DNA of 64,000 bases from Rhynchosporium graminicola. Its lineage: Eukaryota; Ascomycota; Leotiomycetes; Helotiales; Ploettnerulaceae. The stretch lies in the NCBI GenBank assembly GCA_900074885.1, contig FJUW01000024.1, forward strand, positions 62,001 to 126,000. Direction: 5' to 3'. This document shows, piece after piece, positions 47,987 to 58,902 of the stretch (positions within the stretch are counted from its first letter, which is position 1; each line of letters opens with the position of its first letter). The position numbers and the translations under genes were made by a program. The notes under the pieces were generated by a model. It was not told where the DNA came from. It saw nothing but the letters and a program-made list of their open reading frames with translations, and searched no databases.

Positions 47987-49699
47987 AAGATTTAAGCATG
48001 CCAAGGGTGATGAAGATACCATTTCTCCTAAAGTAGTTAACTGGTCAGCAAGTAGCTAATCAAGGGCACTGTATCGTCGTGGGAAGATGAATACACATCA
48101 CGCTAGAGAATTGTGAGACATACTGTAACGATAATATCGTGTTTTTAGTTCATAGATTCTTCCCGGGTCTTAAGTAAGCTTGTCGTTAGTCTAGTATAGC
48201 TACTAGAGCCAATCTATATGAAACTCCAAGCCTACCAAAATTTTCCAAGCTGTTGGTCATTAAATCGAGGCCTTTAAGGATGTCTACTTGGCTCAAGCGG
48301 TCCATCACGGCGTGGACTTTCAATGCGATAATACCGTCTGATCATGTCATTGCTTTGCTTATCTTTGTTCAAAATGGACTCGATGACAGGATAAACTACC
48401 TCCTCATCATAGGCCGAGATCTACCATAGTATTCGCTTACGTTGGCGCATATTTGAATGATGGCCCGTCGACGACACGATTACTCTCCGGCCATTCATTA
48501 CATGGTGTTGTGTGTGGCTCTTGGATTGGATTTACACCGTATCTAAGGTCTAGTCCTGATCTGAAGTCACTCAGGATGTAGATGCAGATATGCTTCCAAG
48601 TGATGAAATCTGAGCTGCAACAAACACAAGGATATTGGAAATAGACAGCTCCTAGAAATAAGATGATCTGGTGAAACAGCTACGACTCGCTGTGTCGCTG
48701 GTAAGGAAGGACCTGTGCATAGAAGTAGCTAAGCGGATGTTTGCGCCTCCAGAAGCCCTTCGAAAGGTTTGGTATGTCATGCTGTAGTCTGTAGAAAAGC
48801 AGCATATCGAGTTGGCAGTTGTAGGCCCACAAGGTATGTGACTGTCGAGTAGGCAGTCTCGTATATGGAGCACATAGTTGGACCTTGTGATTTCGTTCAT
48901 CGTTTGGAGATTGATCTTTACATAAGGAATCAATCAACAGTCGTGGTGCAGCTTCGTCCTTGCTTTTAGGCATGAGTTTTCGAATGGCCTCTCCCGGATT
49001 TCTGGTAATTTTGGAGCGTTAATTGTCGGTGAGGATGGTGCAATGCCTCTCAGGACTCCCCCAAGTGTACTACAATGCTGTAGCCTCGGTCATTACATAT
49101 ATCAAGAAGAATTTCTTTAGGGAGCTGCTTATATTCTGCTCCTCCATGGATCCCAGCCCATTTCGAGCCTGGATTACATAGTCCTCCAACGGTGTGGTGT
49201 GAATCATCTCGCATCGATAATGGCTGGTTAACCTTCCCATGAGAGGAGTCGCATCAGCCTTCTGGAATCAAGCCCTTCTGGAGACTGCTGTTGGTGATTC
49301 AGACAAGGCTGCCATTTTGACATATATGTGCAGCACCACATTGCGAGGCGCGATGTGACCCTGCTGCACGTGAAGACACCCGTTACTACACCTGCAACCA
49401 ATACCGGCCCCTGTCACTTTGGCTGGCAGCAATAAACCTCATAGCAATTCTAGCAAAACCCAATAAGGAACTCTTGAAAACGACGTAACGTTAGACCGAG
49501 AACAAAGGCAGGCTTCGCTTAAGAGCGGAACGTATTCACAGAGGCAACGAGCAAAGAATGGTAACGGATATTCAAGGAGAGTACCCTCTTGCGCAGACCT
49601 CTACCTGTAAGACTTCTATACAGAAATGTCTTAGATCCTACCCTAGACTGCACTGCGAGGAAACATGAATAGTATCTTACCTACAGAACCCAGTTAACT
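47987..49699. other. 1.7 kb interior of the inverted-repeat segment
   Basis: Not TA-rich, unlike the DNA to its right. Minus-strand protein-like pieces are visible, such as AYDEEVVYPVIESILNKDK (about 48,400) and LWAYNCQLDMLLFYRLQHDI (about 48,830-48,770) followed by GFWRRKHPL. Stops and frame changes separate them. I do not recognise a transposase. It may be the remnant of a DNA transposon or of a gene captured between two inverted copies of a repeat. Confidence 0.45.
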
Positions 49700-49896
49700 C
49701 TTGTTGCGAGGATATGGGTCTTGGCATGGATCAGGTGACTGTAGTCACGTGCATGGTCCGTGCGGATTCCCCTAGATAATATCTTCTGTCGACTCTCCAT
49801 AGTAATTAGTACTACAATGCAACTAATATCATTCAACTACTCTATGCCTTACTCTGAAGATCAACGTAACCTTGCGATAGGTTATGAGCCCCGATA
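49700..49896 (-). repeat. Inverted repeat, right arm (about 197 bp)
   Basis: Reverse complement of 47,790-47,986. DNA just outside this arm is already TA-rich and RIP-like. Weaker similarity to the left arm seems to go on outwards for some tens of bases. Confidence 0.85.
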
Positions 49897-50914
49897 GCTA
49901 GAAGTAGAGTAGTACTCAAAGAAGCAGTAGTACTATGATTCTTAATAGTAAGCGTCGAACTGTTTCTTAGTACTAAAAGGGTAGAGATTCAAGTTGCGAG
50001 CTTCCGATCAAGGTATAGTATACGCGTATAGTCAGTTAAACTAGCGCGTCTTTCTATAGCAAATATAGTCGCGTAGAGTGCTAGTAGAGAGAGTTCTTCA
50101 GCTATCGCACTTACGCTGTTATTAGAAGAAGTCGAAGAAGTATACTCCGATAACTCTAGCTCTATTAAAGAGTCTTTACTATAAGCAAGCCGTATAGTAC
50201 TTAATACTCGTACTCGTATAGTAATCAAAGTCGACGATTCCGAAATTATCGCATCTCGAGGTGCAGAGTTTTCCGCGCTAGCGCCGGAAGCTACTACCTA
50301 AGTCCCTAGGACTTAAAATATACCCGATTTACCCCCTGCAGATACCAATTCGATATCCTAGGACTATCTAGAGGAGGATCCGGAAGACCCGGAATCGGAA
50401 CCTATTACTACGACTACGCTAGAGCTATATAAACGTAAGAAGATAAGTAGCTCTACGTCTTTAAACTTAGCAGATAGCTATAAGCTTAAGGGAGGAGAGA
50501 ACTACACGGAATAGAGAGATAAGGTACTGAATATTACTAAAACTAATAGAATTAGTAAGTTTCTTAATATTAAATCTCGTGACTATATGCCTAAAGAGGT
50601 AGACGAATAGGATAATAAGGTCGACGATAAAGCCCTTAAGAAGTAGTAAGATTAGGAGTCTAGAGAGAGTCAAATGAAGCTAGTAATTACGCTGAATTAT
50701 AAGGCCGGACCTCTCGCGTATATAATTAGTAAAACCACCGCATTAGATATATAGGAGGCCTTATAGGCGCAGTACGAAGGAGCTAGTAATATACTAGTGT
50801 ATAACGCTATATAAGATTATATTAAGCTCTAGTATAACGATTTCAACTCCTTAGAGAAGTTTATTATCGCTTTTAAGCTCTTAATTATTAAATTAGAGAC
50901 TTTAATAATAGCTC
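49897..50914 (+). mobile_element. Copia-type gag remnant, truncated by element 2
   Basis: From about 50,460 the plus strand reads, ignoring TAG/TAA stops, as a copia-type gag. It shows LNLADSYKLKGGENYTE, then a stop where the family's conserved Trp is expected (TGG to TAG), then RDKVLNITKTNRISKFL and a helical continuation to KLETLIIA at 50,914. There element 2's LTR begins and the gag ends. The part 49,897-50,460 is TA-rich and ambiguous (leader or LTR). No pol is present on this side; it would lie beyond the right end of the window. Confidence 0.65.
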
Positions 50915-51413
50915 TGTAACGTTCCTGGTTCTGACTGGTACGCAGTATACAGGCTCGTCGGTTAGTATTAGCTATGAAGTAAAGTAAACAAGAAGTTCGG
51001 TTCTTAATTAGAATTAAGACGTTATAAGCAGGTGTTAATTACTATATGAATTTGAGTACGAAGCTCCTATCTAATAGCAGAAGTGCCAGTCTTATATAGA
51101 ACTTTCGTTCCCTTATGCTAGCCGTGTAAGACCGTCTTATAGAGCGCGCAAGCTCTCGCGACCTGTCTAGCAGTCTAGTATATCACGTGATCCTGGATCA
51201 CCTATAGCTATAATACTATTATTACTTTAATATAGGTAGACGTATAGTACTACTCGCTAGTTTATACTATAACTGTGTTAGTGCCTTTCCTCTAATGGTA
51301 CTAACTCTTTTCTGGTATAAAAACTCGTCTAGTATATACTACTGGATAGTATTATTAGTATTCTAGTGCTAGGATAGTTTTAGTGCTAAGAACTATACTA
51401 ATTCGTGATATTA
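50915..51413 (-). repeat. Element 2 LTR, left (3') copy, about 499 bp
   Basis: Begins TGTAACGTTCCTGG and matches 63,898-64,000 across the whole overlap of 103 bp, apart from transitions. The right boundary is put at ...GATATTA, where a purine tract begins on the minus strand. The terminal CA appears RIP-changed to TA. Confidence 0.8.
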
Positions 51414-51445
51414 TCCCCCTTCTGTCTTAGCGTATCCTTACGCTT

Positions 51446-52081
51446 AAGTACGCCTAAGGAAATATCGACGACTGCCTACAGCTATCTCTTTCTTTTATTA
51501 TACCTCCCGAACGCTTAACGAAATAAGTTAATTATATTATACTTAGAAGATAAATAGAACTAAGTAGTAGAATTATAGTACTATATACTAGATATGAAAA
51601 AGCGGAATATAAAGAGTATATATTACCTTGCGATCCTAAACTAACTAGATATAGTTATTACGCCCGACTAAATAAATCCTGCGATATTCGTATAAGGAAC
51701 CGAATACCTATAGCTTCCGAATAGGAGAGTCTAGATTCCCAAATCGAGAAACTAGAGGACAAGGAAGACTCGGCTATAGCCGAGTTCTATACGCGAATTA
51801 TAAGGTTAAAGAAATAGAAACGTTTCTTATACGAAAGGTAGTAAAAGATAATTACTATTAGTTTAAATTCGATAGCTAAGCTCGATGCTCTTAAAGCTCT
51901 GGAAAAGGAAGAAAAAGAGAAATAGGAAAGAGAGGGAGTACTTAACAATACTAAGTTAGCGGGCGCGGAACCCTCTAGTTCTGATATCCCTATCGACCTC
52001 TTGTTCGACCCGACGGTCGACTTTCCTTTTAACTCTGCTAACCCGCTCTAGGCAGATCTGGGTTTTATCGATAGAAATTAG
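51446..52081 (+). pseudogene. Opposite-strand accessory frame inside element 2
   Basis: Between element 2's chromodomain and its 3' LTR, the strand opposite to gag-pol holds one continuous frame of about 210 codons. It is broken only by nine TAA/TAG codons and by no TGA. That is the pattern of a coding frame whose CAA/CAG (or TGG) codons were changed by RIP. The product would have a small Cys-bearing start (YYARLNKSCDI, perhaps once C-x2-C). A charged coiled coil follows (QIEKLEDKEDSAIAEFYARI, then a Lys/Arg-rich helix), then IAKLDALKALEKEEKEK and an acidic tail (PIDLLFDPTVDFPF). This layout resembles repeated small fungal proteins found with transposons, but I cannot name the family. Confidence 0.6.
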
Positions 52082-52169
52082 CTAGTAATACTAGGTAGTG
52101 AAGGCTTAACTTAGGTTCCTATATGTTTTCCGAATATAAGTAGTTCTTCTATTTCACTAGGTATCTAGT

Positions 52170-52337
52170 TGTAAGGGGCGAGCCCCAGGATTAAGCACCG
52201 GCGATACCTGTGCTTACTAAGCCTAGCGGCACCCGCATGTTTTCCTTCGGAGCCAGGCTAGAACCTAACTCTCTCCTGTATCGAACTTCTTAAATACTAC
52301 ACTTAACTATCTACGTACGCGTTACTCACCCGTGACA
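52170..52337 (+). repeat. Element 1 5' LTR (168 bp)
   Basis: TG...CA ends: starts TGTAAGGGGCGAGCC and ends CCCGTGACA. Same length as the 3' copy, with ten differences, all transitions. Confidence 0.95.
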
Positions 52338-53500
52338 TTAAGTTCGATCAAAATAAGCCGACCTATTCCCATAGCATTTACGCCGGACACCGGAATAGAC
52401 CCGTCGGGGAACGTAAGCCCTCAACGGGAGGACTCTAATAACGAACTACAGCGTATTATACAAGAGATATACGAGCGCCAGCTCCTAATAGAGACCGAGC
52501 TAGTAAACACGCGCACCGCCCTAGAGGCGTCAGAGGCCGAAAGACTCAGATAAGCGCCTAGATCTAATAATACCGGAGACCCGTCGTCTTCGAGTGCCCT
52601 AATAAAAACCCTCATCGAGTCTCTCGCAGCGTCTCGGTCGAGCTCCGATAGAGAACCGTCGGGCTCCGGCAGATAGATACCGCCTACCTAGGACAGACGT
52701 ACAGATACCTTTCGAGATTATCTCCTAAGACTAAGAAGTTCTTATCGCGTGCGCTCTACTTAAAAGCTATCTCTCTCCGCCGACTATTACTAAGATACTA
52801 TTTACAATACTCTCCCACGGCACGAACGAGCTCGCATACGACACTTCTAGGAGAGGGGAAGCCCGACAGACAGCAAGGACCCCGAAGCTTTCTTCGCGCA
52901 GCTCGACAAAATATTCGCGGATAGCAATAAGCGAGCTAAGGCCCTCGAACGGCTCACGAACATAAGGCACTCTATAAGATAGCCCTAGCATAAGTACTAG
53001 CTAGAATTCGACGAACTCCTACTAAGCGCTAGAGGAGAGAGCTAAGAAGACGACGTAAAGATAAGTTACCTCCGGAATACGTTTTCTAACCCCGTCCGAA
53101 TATATACAGCTTCTATAGCTAAGACTACAGATTACTACGAATTTACTAAGGAGGTAGAATAGATCATAACTAACCTCGAAGAGACGGATCAGTTTAAAGT
53201 ATTAAATAAGAAGTAGAATAATAAGAATAAGAACTCCAGGATAAATATAGCGGACTATATATATCCCTAGAAGGCCCCCGTAAAAGCTAAGGTTAACGCC
53301 GATAAGGATATAGTAATAGCACTAGCGCGTATAGTAAGAAACCGAGAAAGGAATAGCAGAGCTCGTAATAATTCCGACAGTAAATAAAGAGCTAAATAAA
53401 TAGACGCGGCCGAACGAGAGAGACGCCGTAAGAAAAAGCTCTATTTCCGCTACAGAATATCCGGGTACTATATCTATAAGTGCCTATACGCCTTAGTAAT
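52338..53500 (+). pseudogene. Element 1 gag remnant with CCHC knuckle
   Basis: An open start follows the LTR directly (ISRPIPIAFTPDTGIDPSGN...), with a charged helix (ELQRIIQEIYERQLLIETEL). At 53,442-53,486 lies a retroviral-type zinc knuckle in which the first two Cys and the His read Tyr (YFRYRISGYYIYKC). These are TGT/TGC to TAT/TAC and CAC/CAT to TAC/TAT changes. Confidence 0.8.
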
Positions 53501-56500
53501 ATAACCTGCTACAATTAATACGATAGGACTATTACTAGAGGATAATAATAATATATCAGACTCTACTCTTTTAGAGTTAGGAAAAGACTAACTCCCTCTT
53601 AAAGTTAAGAGCTAGGAGTAGATAAAGCATTAGTAAAAGGATAAGGTAAATTCAAAGAGCTTATAAACGGAAACCTTATATATATAGATATAGTCCTTTA
53701 AGAAACGTTCGGAATATTTACTCTTATTAATAAAAGATACTAGTATTATACTATAATAAATAAAGACCTTACAGAAGGTCTCGGTCTCATATATATAAGC
53801 CACGGAACCCGCGAGATAAAGGGCGCTTTAAAAGCTATATAGAACTTAAGGACTAAAGGAATAGTCAGGTTCTAAATAAAAATCGCAGGGTTCAGCTAAA
53901 GGGTCTACGTATATATAGTACTAAAACTAGCTTTTCTATTAATCTTAGGGAACCCGTGGAAAGCGTAAAATAAGATCAGGATAACGCCTAAAAAATAATA
54001 GTACTATTATAGCCTAGCAAAGAAATAAGTAATAGAAAGACGCAACTACTACTTATATACAGATAATAGCAATTATACCTTAGTATCCGCTACGATATCA
54101 GAGGATATAAAGATAGCCCTTTAGGATAAAGAAGAGCTAACTCTAGACTAACTCAAAAATATTCTCTCTCCGGAAATTCAAGATATAGCTCTACTCTTTT
54201 CTAAGCAGGAAGTAGAGAAACTAGCTCCCTATTAACTAGGTATCGACTATCGAATCGATATCCGCGAATAATCAGACAGGTCCCCTACCGCCTTACTATA
54301 GGGTCCGCTATATAATATATCTAAAGATAAATTACTAGCGCTAAGAAAGTTATTAAATAGCTTCTTAGAAAAAGGATATATCCGGCCTAGTATTTCAGAA
54401 GTAGTAGCCCCCGTCCTTTTTATACGGAAACCCGGGGGAGGTCTAAGGTTCTACTGCGACTACCGAGCGCTAAACGCTATTACGAAGCCAGACTAGTACC
54501 CTTTACTATTAATACCGGAGACCTTACGGAACCTCACGGGTGCTAAATAGCTTACGAAGGTAGATATAGTTTCAGTATTTCATTAAATACGTATAGTATC
54601 GGGTCACGAGTATAAAATAGCCTTTCATATAAGATTTAAGTCTTTTGAATAGCTTATATATCCTTTTAGATTATTAGGAGCTCCGGCGAGTTTCTAGCGG
54701 TATATTAATAGCTTATTAAGGGAACAATTAGACGACTTTACCTTAGCTTATATAGATAACGTAATCGTCTACTCGAACGGCTCCAGAGAAAACCACTTCG
54801 AAAAGGTACGAACTATTCTCCGTAAGCTTTAGGATAGTAGACTATACTTAGATCCCGGAAAGAGCGAGTTCGCTCGCAAGAAGCTTAAATATCTAGGATT
54901 TATTATATATACTAATAGAAAAGGTATAAGTCCCGATCTAGAAAAGGTAGTAGCAATTAAGAACTAGATATAACCTAAGACCTAGAAGGAAATATAACAT
55001 TTCTTAGGATTTACGAACTTCTACCGAATATTTATAGTAAACTACTTAAAGCTAGCCGCGCCTTTAATAGTATTAATAGGGAAAGGTTACCTATTCTCCT
55101 AGGGAAAACTAAAAGAGAAAGTATTCAAGACTCTAATAGAGAAGTTTTATAAGGCTCCGGTACTTATATACTAGGATCCGAGACTTTAGATATTCTTAGA
55201 GACCGATTATAATAGATTCGCAATAGGAGGCGCCCTCTTATAAGAAAAGAATAGAGTCCGATAACTAGTAGGCTTCTTCGCTTAGAAGCTAAATAAAGCC
55301 GAAATCAATTATAATATCTACGATAAGGAGATACTAGTAGTAATTACCTACTTGAAATTCTAGGCCCCCGAGTTAAAAGCATATAGCTTCTTTATAATTT
55401 AGATAGACTATAAGAACCTTAAGTATTTCATAACTAAGCGATAGCTATCGGAGCGTCAAGTACGCTAGTATAAGACCTTAGTACCGTTCCAGTTTACCTT
55501 AGTATATAAGCCGGGATCCGAAGCTATCGTCCCGGATACCTTATCACAGAGGGAGTAAGACACATTAGGGGAAAGCGATATAAACTCGAGGTTCTGTAGG
55601 TTTTTAGACCCGGACTATATAGCGAACTAGCTTACTCTAGAAAAGAAAGATAAAGTAAGAGTAATAACTATATCGACTCAGTTAGACTATAATATAAACT
55701 CGAGGTTCTATAAGGTTTTAGACTTAGAACGCGTAGTATATTAGCTAGCTTCAGAAGGAAAAGATAAGATAAGAGTAATACTTATATCTACTTAGCTATC
55801 GATCGTACTCTCCGGCTAAGTCCCTACCTTAGACTTAGCAGTATCTAGAGGTCCTTTCTAGGATAAAGAACTAAACGACTTATAGGACGCTATAATATAA
55901 GAGAATAAGATATATTAAATAGTACTCCGCTTATTATAAAATAAAGCCCGATCTTTCCTAAGCGAAATTAAGATCAAAATCTAAGTAAGCGACTATAGTA
56001 TAGATATAAAGAACCGCTTATATTACTATAGAAAGTTATAGGTACTAGGCGCTCTAGTTATACTAGAGTCCGACTATAAAGCGATGGACCCCGAGACTCT
56101 CGAAAATAATACTCTAAGGATAAGGCTTATCTAGTCTATCTACGACTCGCTAGTCTATAGTTATCTAAGGCGGGACTTCACTATATTAATATTAAGACGC
56201 TCCTTTTACTAGCTACTATAGTCGAGGCATATAAGATAATTCTTAAGGAACTATAACTATTATAAGAGAAATAAAGTATAGAGAGAATATAAGTATAGAC
56301 TCCTAAGACTACTACCGGTTCCTAACTAATTCTTCTAGGAGATATCTATAGACTTTATAACTAACCTATTAAACTCTTAAGGTAACTATTACCTTTAGAT
56401 AATTAAAGACTAGTTAAGTAAATAAGTAGTTATCGAAGCGATACTTAGTATAAAAGCAGAGGAATACGCCGAGAAATTTATAGAATACTAAGTAAGAAAC

Positions 56501-57400
56501 CATAGGATACCGCAAGCGATTATAAGCGATAGAGGTACTAACTAGATAAATATATTCTAGAAGACTTTTTATCGCTTAATCGGCGTATAATAAAGACTTA
56601 GCTCCGGATACTACCTATAAACCGACAGAGGACTAGAAAGGCTAAATCAAGATATCTAAGCTTATCTACGAAACTTTATTAACTAAGAGTAGTCCGACTA
56701 GAAAAAGTAGCTCCCTATAGCTTAGTTAGTATTAAATAAACGTTACTACGCGGGCCTCGGGATAAGCCTATTCTTTACTATATATAGGTACGAAGCGCCG
56801 TCACCCGTACTATTAGAGATAGAACCCGAGATTAACTCCTAGCTACTATCGAGCGAACGAGCGGTAGTATTCGTAAAGAAGATAAAGAAGATTACCGACT
56901 TATACTAGTCAAATATAGCAGCGTCCGCCTAGAAACAAGAGGATAGCGCTAATAGGATAAGGACCCTAGCTCTAGTATACCGGAAGAGAGATAAGGTATA
57001 GTTAGACCTACGTAACTACCAGATAAATCGACTAAAAAAGAGTCTTAATACGAAGCACGCTAAATATATAGTAGATAAAGTATTATCGCTAGTAGCTATT
57101 CGTCTATCTAGGGTCCCTAGTAATATTTACCCGGTGTTCTATACAGATCTATTATAACTAGCGAGCTATAACCTATTACCTAGGCAGGAGACTAACGATA
57201 ATCAACCGGGGCTTATACTATTCGAGACTCACGAAGAATAGCAAGTAAAGAAGATTCTTTACGCTAGAGATAAATCGAGGAGAAAAGGGAAAGGCAAGAA
57301 AGTACTAGTAAAGTAGGTAGGTTATTACGAACCTACGTAGGAACCCGTTGAAGACCTATCGGATACTATAGCTATAAACGAGTTCGAAAGCAAGTATAGA
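53501..57400 (+). pseudogene. Element 1 pol remnant (protease, RT, RNase H, integrase, chromodomain)
   Basis: Reverse transcriptase is clearest at 54,250-55,150: LGAPASF, then the catalytic YxDD at 54,749-54,760 reading Y-I-D-N (GAC to AAC), then KLKYLGF. RNase H covers about 55,190-55,560 (FLETDYNRFAIGGALL). The integrase core covers about 56,330-56,870 (IDFITNLL, AIISDRGTN, FTIYRYEAPSP). An integrase tail and chromodomain-like block (LVKQVGYYEPT) lie near 57,300. TAG/TAA stops are frequent and TGA is rare. Typical gene order for a chromovirus. Confidence 0.85.
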
Positions 57401-58711
57401 GATATTAAATACTACGATAGACCTAGATAAGCATAAGAGAAAAAGAAGAATAAGAGGGGATCCGATTAGTTTCAGGCGAGTTATAAGTATTAATAAGAGG
57501 AGTTCAGATTTCTTTTATATTATTTTATTAATTCTAAAAAGTAATATAACCTAACGAATTTCCCTAGGACTCCGCTCTAAAACAACCGGACTTATTTAGC
57601 GCGATAAGCACCTAGAACCAGAGCGAGAGAGACCCTACTAGCGCTATAGCAGTTAGTAATAGAAAATAAGCGGACTATAAGAAGCTTATATCTAACCCTA
57701 CTAAGCGACGATATTAGTAACCGAATTAGTAACTTCGGTAGCGATAGGGCTAAAATAAGCGATTAGCGACGAAAAATAAGTAGAGTCCGAGGATAAGTAT
57801 AAGGAGAGAAGACTAGTAGCTTAGAGAAGCTTCAAGGCCTTCTATACCTTAAGAACCTTACCGAGATCGCGGTAAGTATTAGCGCTAAATAAGCGATTAG
57901 CAATAGAAAAAGATCAGAGTCCGATAACTTATATAGTATCTCTATCAGCAGAGCGGGTCTAGATAGTATAAGTAATATACACTATTTAAGGACTAAGCGA
58001 TTAATAACGTTTTTCGGGCGGAGCCCGGGATAATATATAAGTTTTCATAGTTCTTACGCTTATAAGAACAAGTCGTATAAGCGCGAGAGCGGGCAGACTA
58101 TATAAGTCAGCGGATATCGGGCGAAAATAGGCGGGATCCGACTTACATTCTAGTCGATACAGTCGACCCCGGAGAGAGTATAAGTAGCGCAATAGATAAT
58201 AGAAGCTATCTAACTCCGATCAGTAGTAAGCGGGGTATAGTACTTTTAGAGCAGAGATAAGAGATAGCGAAAGGGAAAGAGTAATCGACGCTAAACGATC
58301 TAGTCAACTTATAGTTTATAATAAGTAATTAAGAAGAAGGGAATTAGTCTATAGAGTAACAGAAGGAGGTATATATAGCTAAAGTAGAAGTATTTACCGA
58401 TTTAATTAATAATAAGAGAGAGAGTAATAATAAAGAAGCGGGAAGACGCATTCGGCTTTACTATTATCGTAGGCCGGAAATAAATAGAGGGATTACGTAA
58501 ACAAATAACTAGAGGCCTTATACGACTTTACTAGTATTATCAATTGTTCCTTTATTATCAGTTCGCTATTATACTTAGTAGGTCTACTATTATTATTAAC
58601 TTCTAAGCGAAATCGGCACGAAGCGAGAAAAAGAATCGCAGACATGATAAGCCCCGACCGCATATAATAGGGCGGGATATAAGTCTTTAGAGGCGAACCC
58701 CGATATAAAAC
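57401..58711 (+). other. Element 1 3' untranslated part
   Basis: 1.3 kb between the chromodomain and the polypurine tract. It is TA-rich with no recognisable domain. A 63-codon minus-strand frame at 58,001-58,192 is probably chance. Confidence 0.5.
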
Positions 58712-58732
58712 AGGCAGAAGGAGAAAGGGAGT
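58712..58732 (+). other. Polypurine tract of element 1
   Basis: AGGCAGAAGGAGAAAGGGAG-type purine run ending just before the 3' LTR, the expected primer site for plus-strand DNA synthesis. Confidence 0.8.
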
Positions 58733-58734
58733 AA

Positions 58735-58902
58735 TATAAGGGGCGAGCCCTAGGATTAAGCACCAGCGATACCTATACTTACTAAGCCTAGCGGCACCCG
58801 CATATTTTCCTTCGGAGCCAGGCTAGAACCTGACTCTCTCCTGTATCGAACTTCTTAAATACTACACTTGACCATCTGCGTACGCGTTACTCACCCGTGA
58901 CA
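58735..58902 (+). repeat. Element 1 3' LTR (168 bp)
   Basis: Starts TATAAGGGGCGAGCC (first G mutated to A) and ends CCCGTGACA. Confidence 0.95.

Larger units (their letters stand above)
52170..58902 (+). mobile_element. Element 1: complete Ty3/Gypsy LTR retrotransposon, RIP-mutated
   Basis: 6,733 bp with two 168-bp LTRs. A 5-bp target duplication flanks it: CTAGT at 52,165-52,169 and TTAGT at 58,903-58,907, differing by one C/T. Gag, CCHC knuckle, protease region, reverse transcriptase, RNase H, integrase and chromodomain remnants follow in order on the plus strand. A polypurine tract sits just before the 3' LTR. All frames are full of TAG/TAA stops, so it cannot move on its own. It lies inside element 2. 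Confidence 0.93.

Noticed and set aside
58001..58192. 63-codon minus-strand frame in element 1 as another accessory gene
   Set aside because: Too short, with no recognisable domain and no longer frame through TAA/TAG codons that I could support, unlike the element 2 frame.
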